Below are positions 1-7,414 of a DNA stretch of 64,000 nucleotides, one piece after another. Each line of letters opens with the position of its first letter. Positions within the stretch are counted from its first letter, which is position 1. The notes beneath the pieces were generated by a model. That model was not told where the DNA came from, ran no database searches, and saw only the letters and a list, made by a program, of their open reading frames with translations. The position numbers and the translations under genes are program-made. This DNA comes from Pseudomonas fluorescens (lineage in GTDB: Bacteria; Pseudomonadota; Gammaproteobacteria; Pseudomonadales; Pseudomonadaceae): positions 56,189-120,188 of the forward strand of contig NZ_MSDF01000009.1 of assembly GCF_002022275.1 (NCBI RefSeq), in the 5' to 3' direction.

Positions 1-705
1 CGCTTCCAGAAACAGGGTTTTGCCGTATTTATTCTTGCGTTCAAACCGGTGCGAGTGATATTCGCCGCGATTCAGCGAGGCCCAGAACGCCTTGTACGCC
101 GGCGATTCAACCTCGGCGCGATGGCAGAACATGCTGTGGTGCTGGCCGATGATTTCTTCACGCGAGTACTGCACGGTGCGCAGGAAATTGTCGTTGGCGT
201 TAAGGATCTGGCCTTGAGGCGTGAACTCGATCACCGCCATCGAGCGGCTGATGGCGTCGATCAGGCTCTGGTTTTCGTGTTCGTGGTGGACCCGTGCGGA
301 AATATCCGATGCCACTTTGATCACGCTCTGTACCTGATTGTCGCTGCCTAGCACCGGCATGTAGCTGGCCTCGAGCCACACTTCCTCGCCGCGCTTGTTC
401 AGGCGCATAAACGTACCGCTCAAGGCTTCGCCCCGCGCCAGGTCACGCCACAACTTGGCGTAGGCCTCAGTGTGGCTGTAGGCCTCTTCGCAAAAAATCC
501 GGTGATGTTTGCCGCGAATCTCCTCGACGCTGTACCCCATGGTTTTACAGAAGTTTTCATTGGCATCAAGGATCACACCATTGCGGTCGAACTCAATCAT
601 TGCCATGGAACGGCTGATGGCGGCGATTTTGGCGTTGGCTTCGGTGAGGGCACAGGAGAAACGTTCGATTTCTTGCAGGTCGGATTTGTGCTGGCGGTTA
701 AACAT
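1..705 (-). CDS. PAS-domain methyl-accepting chemotaxis receptor (3' part beyond window)
   Basis: Partial gene: 235 codons are visible and the C-terminus lies beyond the left edge. It starts at ATG 705 (MFNRQHKSDLQEIERF). Two tandem PAS domains follow, each with the same IS(R)SMA-IEF start, about residues 30-135 and 150-235, as in Aer-like receptors where PAS domains sense redox state or small ligands. The expected methyl-accepting signalling domain would lie in the missing part, so the receptor role is inferred from the PAS-PAS architecture common in Pseudomonas chemoreceptors. A PAS-containing GGDEF or kinase protein is the main alternative. No signal peptide or membrane segment is seen in the visible part. 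Confidence 0.75.
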   Translation of the reverse strand, partial: MFNRQHKSDLQEIERFSCALTEANAKIAAISRSMAMIEFDRNGVILDANENFCKTMGYSVEEIRGKHHRIFCEEAYSHTEAYAKLWRDLARGEALSGTFMRLNKRGEEVWLEASYMPVLGSDNQVQSVIKVASDISARVHHEHENQSLIDAISRSMAVIEFTPQGQILNANDNFLRTVQYSREEIIGQHHSMFCHRAEVESPAYKAFWASLNRGEYHSHRFERKNKYGKTLFLEA

Positions 706-872
706 GGTCAGATCACCCTTGATTCCCGGCGCCCGAAAGGCGCATTCCATTCATTTTTTGGATAGTGCTGGCAAACCTTCATGGGGAAATAACCATCCGA
801 AACGCTTTATATGCTAAACGTCATCAACGGTTCTGGGTGAGCATAGACAGGGCTTGGCGCTATGCAAGGCCA

Positions 873-1742
873 CTAGTCAGCCAGCATTTTTAACAATGCA
901 CTGACGGCAGCGGAAGGCGGCCGGGACGGTGAGCCGACCAAGGCAAATTCGCGGTGCAGCGGCTCGGTTAACGGCATCACACGCAGGCCGTTGCGCTGGG
1001 CCGGCAGGGCCATTTCGGGGACCAATGTGACGCCGACGCCTTCGCGCACCAGGCTGTAGGCACTGTTCCATTCGCGCACTTCCACACGAATATCACGCAG
1101 GGTCAGCCCCGCTGCCGTGCCAAGGCTGCGCGCGTTGGCGGTGCAGCCGCCCGTGGCCAGGACGAAAGGTTGTTCCAACAGTTCAGCCAGCGTCACCGTC
1201 GCCTCAAACGGGCGCTGGGCGATGGGGTGGCTGGTGGGCAGCACCGCCATCCAGAAGTCACGGCCCAACACCGTGGCATTGAGCTCGGGCTTGGGGTTGA
1301 GCACCACGCCCAAGTCGATCAGGTCGGCGTTGAGCAAGGTGTGCACCTCGCTGTCGGTGACGTCCAGGGTGGTGACGTCGATCCCCGGGTTCAATTGCCG
1401 GAAACGCTGCAACAACGGTGTCAGAAACGCCGCCAGCACCATGGGGAAGCTGGCGATGCGAATGCTCCCACGCAACAGGGGCCGCGCTTCGTCCACGGTG
1501 GTGCGAATGGTCTGCAGCGCCGTCATCATCACCCGTGCCTGCTCGATCACGCTCAACCCCAGCGCAGTGGGCAATGTCTTGCGCGGCTCGCGGGTAAACA
1601 GTTGCGCGCCCAGTGTGGTTTCCATGGACGCCATGGCCTGGCTGGCGGCGGACTGGGTCATGCCCACCTGCTCGGCGGCGGCGGTGATGCTGCCGTGATC
1701 GGCCACGGCTACCAGCAGGCGCCAGTGCATCAGGTTCATCAT
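873..1742 (-). CDS. LysR-family transcriptional regulator
   Basis: A 289-residue LysR regulator. The N-terminal winged helix-turn-helix occupies residues 1-60 (MNLMHWRLLVAVADHGSITAAA, with the SQAMASME recognition region), followed by a periplasmic-binding-protein-like effector domain from about residue 90. The start at ATG 1742 is chosen over longer in-frame starts because it gives the usual LysR N-terminus, has AAGGA upstream and does not overlap the divergent glutathione S-transferase gene at 1839. That 96-bp divergent arrangement suggests it regulates the transferase and itself, as LysR proteins often do. The effector is unknown. Confidence 0.88.
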   Translation of the reverse strand: MMNLMHWRLLVAVADHGSITAAAEQVGMTQSAASQAMASMETTLGAQLFTREPRKTLPTALGLSVIEQARVMMTALQTIRTTVDEARPLLRGSIRIASFPMVLAAFLTPLLQRFRQLNPGIDVTTLDVTDSEVHTLLNADLIDLGVVLNPKPELNATVLGRDFWMAVLPTSHPIAQRPFEATVTLAELLEQPFVLATGGCTANARSLGTAAGLTLRDIRVEVREWNSAYSLVREGVGVTLVPEMALPAQRNGLRVMPLTEPLHREFALVGSPSRPPSAAVSALLKMLAD

Positions 1743-1838
1743 GGCAGTAGCTGTCCTTATGGGTGGGGTCTGAAGGTTTAATTTTACGCACGGTGCCACG
1801 CCCGCGAGACTGGCGCAAACCCTACCGAGTAGCCCTAG

Positions 1839-2441
1839 ATGAAACTGTATTTCTTCCCACACGCCTGTTCACTCGCCCCGCATATCGTGCTGCGGGAATT
1901 GGCGCTGCCGTTTGAACTGGTGCAAGTCGATAACCAAGCGAAAACCACTGCCCATGGCGAGAATTTCCTGCAGATCAACCCCAAGGGTTACGTAGCGGCG
2001 CTGCAACTGGAGGATGGCCAGGTGCTGACCGAGGCGAGTGCAATTCTGCAATACCTGGCCGATTTGAAGCCCGATGCCGGTTTGGCGCCGGTAAATGGCA
2101 GTTGGGAGCGGGTGCGCTTGCAGGAATGGTTGAATTTTATCGCCAGTGAGATTCATGGCGGGTTGGCGATTTTCTTTAACAGTGCGATTCAGGGTGACGT
2201 GCGGGAAATGTTTAAAGCCAAGTTATTCAAGCGCTTTACGATTCTGGTGCAAACGCTGGAGAGGCAGGATTATTTGTTGGGTGAGCAGTATTCGGTGGCG
2301 GATGCGTATTTGTTCGTGGTGTTGAGTTGGGCGGCCTTCCACGCTATCGACTTGGCTGAATGGCCGGCGCTCGCGGCGTTTCAACAGCGAGTGGGGGAAC
2401 GGGCAGCGGTAGTGGCCGCTTTGGCCGCCGAAGCTGCCTGA
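1839..2441 (+). CDS. Glutathione S-transferase family protein
   Basis: A 200-residue cytosolic GST. The N-terminal thioredoxin-fold domain (about 1-80) begins MKLYFFPHACSLAPHIVL, matching the start of bacterial beta/theta GSTs with a Ser or Cys near position 10-11. The motif LTEASAILQYLADL near residue 65 is the glutathione gamma-glutamyl binding Glu/Ser-Ala signature. The C-terminal helical domain carries the N-capping region SVADAYLFVVLSW near residue 155. It probably conjugates or isomerises an electrophile with glutathione; the substrate is not evident. It is divergent from the LysR gene and followed by a repeat pair at 2461. Confidence 0.9.
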   Translation: MKLYFFPHACSLAPHIVLRELALPFELVQVDNQAKTTAHGENFLQINPKGYVAALQLEDGQVLTEASAILQYLADLKPDAGLAPVNGSWERVRLQEWLNFIASEIHGGLAIFFNSAIQGDVREMFKAKLFKRFTILVQTLERQDYLLGEQYSVADAYLFVVLSWAAFHAIDLAEWPALAAFQQRVGERAAVVAALAAEAA

Positions 2442-2460
2442 CCTGAAATGCAATCAACTT

Positions 2461-2529
2461 GTGGGAGCTGGCTTGCCTGCGATGGCGGTATATCAGATAG
2501 ACCGCTATCGCAGGCAAGCCAGCTCCCAC
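2461..2529. repeat. REP doublet (REPIN), GTGGGAGCTGGCTTGCCTG family
   Basis: Two inverted copies of a short extragenic palindrome face each other: GTGGGAGCTGGCTTGCCTGC at the left and its reverse complement at the right, with an unrelated spacer. It lies between the convergent ends of the GST gene and the lyase-like gene. The same unit recurs at 7317, 10190, 15273, 19899, 29701, 56636 and 58357, always outside genes. Confidence 0.92.
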
Positions 2530-2546
2530 AGTTGATCTCCATTGAT

Positions 2547-3941
2547 TTAGAGAGAGGGGTTCAGGCGGCCATTGGTGATGATGGCGCTTAATGCCAACAC
2601 ATCCACCGAACCCGAACGGTCCTGATCAAGATGCGCCACCTGGCTACGCACGGCCGCATGAATCCGCCGAGTACCCTGCCCCAGTTGCAGCCCGCCACGC
2701 AGGTCCACCGCTTGCGCAGCAACAATCAATTCGATACTCACCAACCACAACACCCGCTCGGTCAATCGGCGGGTCTTGTCGACCACGGCCAAGGCTTGCC
2801 CGGCATAGTCTTCCACCCGATCCGCGACTGGCACGCTGATCGCCGGTAACGGGTTCGCCAAATGCCCAATCTCCGCAACCAGCGCCGAACTGGTGCGTTG
2901 CAACGCCGCCATCCCGACATGCCCCGGCCGGTTGATCAGAAAGCGCGGCAAATCGCTGGACGCGGGCGACAGCAGCTTGGCAATGCGCTCGGCGCTGCAC
3001 GCGGCGACCCGGTTCAATGCCAGCCCCAACCCTTCAGCCGCCAGCGCCAGATGCGTGCTGTCGAAATTCGCCGTCGCCAACACCAGCGATTCTTCCGTGA
3101 TCAACGCCGGGTTATCCGCGCCGCTGCGCAGTTCCAGTTCGATCAATTCACGTAATTGCTGCAACGCCTGTTGCGCCGCACCCTGAACCACTGTGGCGCA
3201 GCGAAAACTCAATGGGTCTTGCAGACGGCGTGGGCTGTCCGCCAACTCGCCACCGTCAAGCAACGCCAACAACGCTGCCGACTGCCCGGTTTGCCCTGGC
3301 GCCGGTCGCAAACGCGACGCCCACGGCTGAAAGGGGCTGAGGTTGGCCCGGTAGCCTTCGCAAGACAAGGCCAGCGCAGAGAGCAAGGCATCCAGCACCT
3401 GTTGCGCTTCGGCCACCAGCAAGGCGCCGAGGCCGACACTGGCCGCGTTGGCCGAGACCAGCGCGAGGCCGTCTTTGCCGGTCAACGGCACGGTCAACGC
3501 CAGGCTCAGATGCGCCAACGGGGCCAAGTCACTTTCGCCGAGCGAGCCGAGTAGCGGCACCTCGGGCTCGGCGCCGGAGTTGAGTAAAGCCAGCAGCGCA
3601 TCCGCAGCCCTCAGCGATATACCTGAACGCCCCTGGGCCAACCCGGCCAAACGTGCGGCGGTAATGGCGCGTAATTCCTCTCGATTGGCCAGGCGCCCCA
3701 CCCCCACCGCACGCCCCAGCGGAATACTCGCCTGTACAGGCGCCACCGCGGTATCCACCGCTGCACCGAGACCTGTGGTCACGCCATAAATCGGCATGCC
3801 GGCGGCGGCGAGTTTCAGCAGTAATTGGTGGCCGTCGTCAATGCGCTGGCGCGCCTGCGCGGTGAAATCTGCGGGCGTGTCTCGCCGGGCAATTGCCAGC
3901 AAATCCGCCAGCTTCAGGCCTTCAGGGTCAAGGTGAATCAT
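2547..3941 (-). CDS. Histidine/phenylalanine ammonia-lyase homologue lacking the MIO triad
   Basis: A 464-residue member of the aromatic amino acid lyase superfamily (HutH is about 510). Family landmarks are present: IYGVTTGLG near residue 51 (the HutH Tyr53 region), GSLG....DLAPLAH at 132-144, and QDP.SFRC near 241-248. The Ala-Ser-Gly triad that cyclises into the electrophilic MIO cofactor is missing: the segment reads G-E-S-D at 134-138, one residue shorter than canonical GASGD. Other HutH active-site positions also look changed (His83 region to Arg, Tyr280 to Leu, the EDH motif near Glu414 to ADR). A canonical ammonia-lyase reaction is therefore unlikely. The ATG overlaps the stop codon of the upstream cyclodeaminase gene (ATGA at 3938-3941), so the two are translationally coupled. 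Function unknown. Confidence 0.82.
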   Translation of the reverse strand: MIHLDPEGLKLADLLAIARRDTPADFTAQARQRIDDGHQLLLKLAAAGMPIYGVTTGLGAAVDTAVAPVQASIPLGRAVGVGRLANREELRAITAARLAGLAQGRSGISLRAADALLALLNSGAEPEVPLLGSLGESDLAPLAHLSLALTVPLTGKDGLALVSANAASVGLGALLVAEAQQVLDALLSALALSCEGYRANLSPFQPWASRLRPAPGQTGQSAALLALLDGGELADSPRRLQDPLSFRCATVVQGAAQQALQQLRELIELELRSGADNPALITEESLVLATANFDSTHLALAAEGLGLALNRVAACSAERIAKLLSPASSDLPRFLINRPGHVGMAALQRTSSALVAEIGHLANPLPAISVPVADRVEDYAGQALAVVDKTRRLTERVLWLVSIELIVAAQAVDLRGGLQLGQGTRRIHAAVRSQVAHLDQDRSGSVDVLALSAIITNGRLNPSL

Positions 3942-4942
3942 GCCCAGCGCAGCCGCTGGCCAATCCCCAGGCGCTTGGCTTTTTCCAGCAACGCATGGCC
4001 CAGAGCGATGTCGCTGAGGCTCAGGCCACGGTGCCAGAACAGGATGGTTTCTGCGGGGTTTTCCCGGCCGCTTTTCAAGCCGGCCACGATCTGCCCAAGC
4101 TCGGCGTGCAAGGTTTCTGCGCTGAGTTTTCCTGCGTCGACGTGGGCGCGCAATGCGCCAAACATCCCGCCTTTGCACTGGCCCCAATCGTCCACCACGA
4201 GTTTGCTCATGATGTCGGTGAGTGAGAGCTCCACCGCGCTCATGGTGCCGTAGGGCACTACGAAGGCACCGGGCTTGATCCAGTCGGTGCGCAACAACGG
4301 CTCGGGCTGATCCAGGCGCGAGGCCTCAACCACGATGTCGGCACCGCGCACGGTGCTTTCCCAATCGTCGGTGACGATCACCGGTTTGCCCAAGTCGCGG
4401 CGCAGGCGTTCGGCGAAGGCTTCGCGGCTTTCGCTGCGGCGCGAGTGCACGCGGATTTCCTCGAAGTCGAACAGGTGGTCGAGCAGGCGCACGTTCCAGT
4501 ACGCGGTGCCGCGCGCGCCGATGTGTGCAAGTACTTTGCTGTCGGGGTTGGCCAGGTATTTGGCGCCGATGGCGGTGACCGCGCCGGTGCGCATATCGGT
4601 GATCGCCGAGGCGTCGAGGATGGCTTTGGGAATGCCGGTGGCCGGGTCGAGCAGGTTGAGAATCGCCAGCTCGGAAGGCAAACCCTTGCGGTAGTTGTCG
4701 ACGAAATCTCCGACCACCTTGACCCCGGCGTAGCCGATGTCGCCGCCCAGCACGCCGCGCAAGACGTTGAAGTGGCCGTTGATGTCGCCGCCGGGAATCA
4801 GGTGGGTACGCGGCTCGATCACTGCCTCGCCCCGACCCTGGATGGCGAGGCTGGCTTCGATGGCGTTGAGGATTTCGTCGTCTGTCAGGCCCAGCTCGTC
4901 GATGTCGAGGCCGTTGAGAAAGTCGATGTAGATCGGTTGCAT
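3938..4942 (-). CDS. Ornithine cyclodeaminase / mu-crystallin family protein
   Basis: A 334-residue NAD-dependent OCD/mu-crystallin homologue. Substrate-site basic residues typical of the family are visible at Arg45 (EPRTHL), Lys75 (GVKVVGDF) and Arg118 (DMRTGA). The dinucleotide-binding glycine motif IGARGTA is at 141-147. Family members cyclise ornithine to proline, reduce ketimines, or dehydrogenate N-alkyl amino acids, so the substrate cannot be fixed by homology. The start at ATG 4942 is preferred because the upstream extension would translate the repeat at 4978-5179. The gene is coupled by a 4-bp overlap to the MIO-less lyase homologue, which suggests sequential or joint action on one amino-acid-like compound. 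Confidence 0.88.
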   Translation of the reverse strand: MQPIYIDFLNGLDIDELGLTDDEILNAIEASLAIQGRGEAVIEPRTHLIPGGDINGHFNVLRGVLGGDIGYAGVKVVGDFVDNYRKGLPSELAILNLLDPATGIPKAILDASAITDMRTGAVTAIGAKYLANPDSKVLAHIGARGTAYWNVRLLDHLFDFEEIRVHSRRSESREAFAERLRRDLGKPVIVTDDWESTVRGADIVVEASRLDQPEPLLRTDWIKPGAFVVPYGTMSAVELSLTDIMSKLVVDDWGQCKGGMFGALRAHVDAGKLSAETLHAELGQIVAGLKSGRENPAETILFWHRGLSLSDIALGHALLEKAKRLGIGQRLRWA

Positions 4943-4977
4943 GGTCTGCTCACTGATTGAAGGTTTTAGCGCTTTTT

Positions 4978-5179
4978 GTGGCGAGCCCGCTTCGTGTGGC
5001 GAGCGGGCTTGCTGTGGCGAGCGGGCTTGCCCCGCGTTGGGCTGCGAAGCGGCCCCAGAACTACCACCACGTTCCGTCTGATACTGCACGGCAGCCTTGG
5101 GGGGCTGCTGCGCAGCCCAACGCGGGGCAAGCCCGCTCGCCACAGAAGCCCGCTCGCCACAACAAGCCCGTTCGCCACA
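4978..5179. repeat. Large inverted repeat of GTGGCGAGCGGGCTTG-type units
   Basis: Several copies of GTGGCGAGCGGGCTTG and its inverse form a roughly 200-bp imperfect inverted repeat. Left arms run into GCCCCGCGTTGGGCTGCG and the right arms mirror them around a central spacer near 5060-5095. It is a REP family different from the GTGGGAGCTGG type, and sits between the sulfonate-type binding protein gene and the cyclodeaminase gene, where the RNA would fold strongly. Confidence 0.88.
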
Positions 5180-5190
5180 GAAGTGCAGTG

Positions 5191-6120
5191 TCACGGGGCC
5201 TTGAACACGGCCTGCTGCACATCGACCTTTTTCGGGATCAGGCCGTTGGCGAAGAACAGGTCGGCGGTGCGTTGCTGGTTGGCGATATCCACGGCTTCCA
5301 GCGGGCGGATCGGCGCGGGTGAGCGGTGTTCGAAGTAGCTTTTAACCACCGCCGGTTGCAGGCCGAGGGTCTTGGCCATCAAGGCGATGCTTTCTTCCGG
5401 CTGGTCGAGGGACAAACGCTGCGCCTTGGCCAAGACGTTGATAATCGTGGCGATGGCCTGCGGATGCTGTTTGGCAAACGGGCTGCTGACCACGAAGAAG
5501 CTGCCTGCCGGATTCAGGCCCTGGCCGTCGCCCAGCACGCGGGCGGAACCATCGACCACGGCGGCCGAGTAGTAAGGGTCCCACACCACCCACGCGTCGA
5601 CCTTGCCTTGCTCAAACGCGGCACGGCCATCCGACGGCGACAGGTACACCACGTTCACATCCTTCCACTGCAAACCGGCGCGCAGCAGACTTTTGAGGAA
5701 CAGGTTGTGGGCACTGGAGCCCTTGAGCAGCGCTACGCGTTTGCCCTTGAGTTCGGCCACGCTCTGAATCGTGCTGGCTTTAGGCACCAATACCGCCTCG
5801 GTTTTACCCTCGTTGGGCTCGACGGCGAAGTACTGCAAATCGATGCCGGCGGCCTGGGCGAAGATCGGCGGGATGTCGCCGATATTGCCGATGTCCAGGC
5901 TGCCGCCGTTCAGCGCCTCGATCAGCGGCGGGCCGCCGAGGAATTCGATCCACTGCACTTGGGTGCCGGGCAGCGCCGCTTCGAAGAGTTTGTGCTCACG
6001 GGCGAGCACCATGCTCACCGAGCTTTTCTGGTAGCCGATGCGCAAGGTGATGGGCTCGGCCGCTGATGCCACCCCGCTGAACACCAGTGAAGCCAGAATC
6101 GTGCTTAAAAACTTAACCAT
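5191..6120 (-). CDS. ABC transporter substrate-binding protein, SsuA/TauA (sulfonate/nitrate) type
   Basis: A 309-residue periplasmic binding protein. It has an N-terminal signal peptide (residues 1-20, ending FSGVASA) and then LRIGYQKSS, a typical start of SsuA/NrtA-type proteins that bind sulfonates, nitrate or thiamine precursors. Further landmarks are the [15 protein letters not shown] segment and [11 protein letters not shown] near the hinge. ATG 6120 is chosen over a GTG 9 bp upstream because GGAGG lies 8 nt before it. No permease or ATPase gene is adjacent, so it must use a transporter encoded elsewhere or act as a sensor or buffer. Its ligand is unknown. Confidence 0.88.
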   Translation of the reverse strand: MVKFLSTILASLVFSGVASAAEPITLRIGYQKSSVSMVLAREHKLFEAALPGTQVQWIEFLGGPPLIEALNGGSLDIGNIGDIPPIFAQAAGIDLQYFAVEPNEGKTEAVLVPKASTIQSVAELKGKRVALLKGSSAHNLFLKSLLRAGLQWKDVNVVYLSPSDGRAAFEQGKVDAWVVWDPYYSAAVVDGSARVLGDGQGLNPAGSFFVVSSPFAKQHPQAIATIINVLAKAQRLSLDQPEESIALMAKTLGLQPAVVKSYFEHRSPAPIRPLEAVDIANQQRTADLFFANGLIPKKVDVQQAVFKAP

Positions 6121-6133
6121 TTCTACCACCTCC

Positions 6134-6247
6134 GATCGTTCCCACGCTCTGCGTGGGAACGCATCCTGTGACGCTCCGCGTCACGTTGTTAAAGCGGGAC
6201 GCAGAGCGTCCCTGGCGGCATTCCCACGCGGAGCGAGGGAACGATCG
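6134..6247. repeat. REP-type repeat, GATCGTTCCCACGC family
   Basis: Inverted arms GATCGTTCCCACGCTCTGCG at the left and TTCCCACGCGGAGCGAGGGAACGATC-like sequence at the right enclose a second inner pair based on GACGCTCCGCGTC. It fills most of the gap between the two binding-protein genes. Related copies are at 11851 and 38044. Confidence 0.9.
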
Positions 6248-6248
6248 G

Positions 6249-7262
6249 TTACAAGCCTGCCTTGACCTTGGCCGCTACATCCGCCGGCACCCATTGCTGC
6301 CAGACTTGCGGTTGTTCTTTGAGGAACGCCAGCGCGACCTGACGCGGCTGCTCACGTTTCTCGGCCATTTGCGCGAGGGTGGTATTGAGCAGGTCGATCG
6401 GCAGGTCGACTTTTTCAAAGAAGCTCACCAGTTGCGGGTACTGCGCCTTGAACGGCGCCGACACGCCAATCGCCAGGTGCGCCGCCAGCGAACGAGTGCC
6501 GATGGGGTGCGGGTTGTTGGCATCGGCCAGGGTTTTCCAGGCGTCGGCGTTGAACGGCGGCTCTTCCAGCTTGACCAGTTTGAAGCGACCGAGCAGCGGG
6601 GTTGGCGACCAGTAGTAGAACAGCACCGGTTTGCCGCGTCGGATCGACGACGCCACTTCGGCGTCCAGCGCCGCGCCGGAGCCGGTGCGGAAGTTGACGA
6701 AGGTGTCGGTCAGGCCATAGGCCTTGAGTTTCTGGCTGTTGACGATTTCCGAGGTCCAGCCGGTAGGGCTGTTGAGGAAGCGGCCTTTGCTTGGGTCTTC
6801 AGGGTCGCGGAACACATCTTTGTAGCGCGCCAGATCAGCCACCGATTTCAGCTCCGGCGCCAACGGTTTGATGCCGCGCTCGGCATCGCCCTTGATCACG
6901 TATTCCGGCACCCACCAGCCTTCGGTCGCGCCTTTGACGGTGTCGCCCAAGCCGAAGACCTTGCCTTCGCTTTCGGCCTTGACCCACGCCGGACTGCGCC
7001 CGGCCCACTCCTCGCCGATGACCTGGATGTCGTCTTTGGCCAGGGCGGCTTCCAGGCTCACGGTGCTGCCGGGCAAGGTGTCGGTGGGCAGGCCGTAGCC
7101 TTTCTCGACGATCAGGCGCAGCACTTCAGTGATCAGGCTGCCGCTTTCCCAGGTGATGTCGCCGAAGTGGATCGGTTTGACCGCTTCGGCAGCATGGGTT
7201 TGTTGGGTCAGGGCGGCGAGTGCCAGCAGCGAACCACCGAGCAGGTTTTTTAGTGTTCTCAT
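6249..7262 (-). CDS. Substrate-binding protein of the glycine betaine / OpuAC family
   Basis: A 337-residue periplasmic protein with a signal peptide (about residues 1-25, ending THAAEA). The mature domain has features of OpuAC/ProX-type proteins, whose aromatic boxes bind quaternary ammonium ligands: ITWESG near the start, [24 protein letters not shown] and [14 protein letters not shown] are rich in Trp/Tyr. ATG 7262 is preferred to the upstream GTG because AGAGG is 6 nt before it. No membrane or ATPase partner is nearby. Placed between a TonB receptor and a second binding protein, it may serve the same import route; a trimethylammonium or similar cation is a reasonable guess for its ligand. 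Confidence 0.85.
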   Translation of the reverse strand: MRTLKNLLGGSLLALAALTQQTHAAEAVKPIHFGDITWESGSLITEVLRLIVEKGYGLPTDTLPGSTVSLEAALAKDDIQVIGEEWAGRSPAWVKAESEGKVFGLGDTVKGATEGWWVPEYVIKGDAERGIKPLAPELKSVADLARYKDVFRDPEDPSKGRFLNSPTGWTSEIVNSQKLKAYGLTDTFVNFRTGSGAALDAEVASSIRRGKPVLFYYWSPTPLLGRFKLVKLEEPPFNADAWKTLADANNPHPIGTRSLAAHLAIGVSAPFKAQYPQLVSFFEKVDLPIDLLNTTLAQMAEKREQPRQVALAFLKEQPQVWQQWVPADVAAKVKAGL

Positions 7263-7316
7263 GAGTAGCCTCTTGGAGATTCGATTCACAACACATTCAA
7301 AGTGGGCACGGTCAAT

Positions 7317-7386
7317 GTGGGAGCTGGCTTGCCTGCGATGGCGGCGGTGGCTTCAACATCGCTATCGCAGGCAAGCCAGCTCCCAC
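7317..7386. repeat. REP doublet, GTGGGAGCTGGCTTGCCTG family
   Basis: Inverted pair of the common unit between the TonB receptor stop and the OpuAC-type gene. It would form a hairpin in the shared transcript and could lower or stabilise one segment relative to the other. Confidence 0.92.
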
Positions 7387-7414
7387 ACTGGATCGGTGTG
7401 CTCTTCAGGTTTTG

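Noticed and set aside
1743..1862. Longer start for the LysR gene at 1862
   Set aside because: It would add 40 non-homologous residues and overlap the divergent GST gene.
2461..2529. Repeats read as a CRISPR array
   Set aside because: Units are dispersed inverted pairs between genes, not regular direct repeats with equal unique spacers, and no cas genes are present.
3511..3560. Loss of the MIO triad as a sequencing error
   Set aside because: The change is in frame and several other active-site positions have also changed, which a single error cannot explain.
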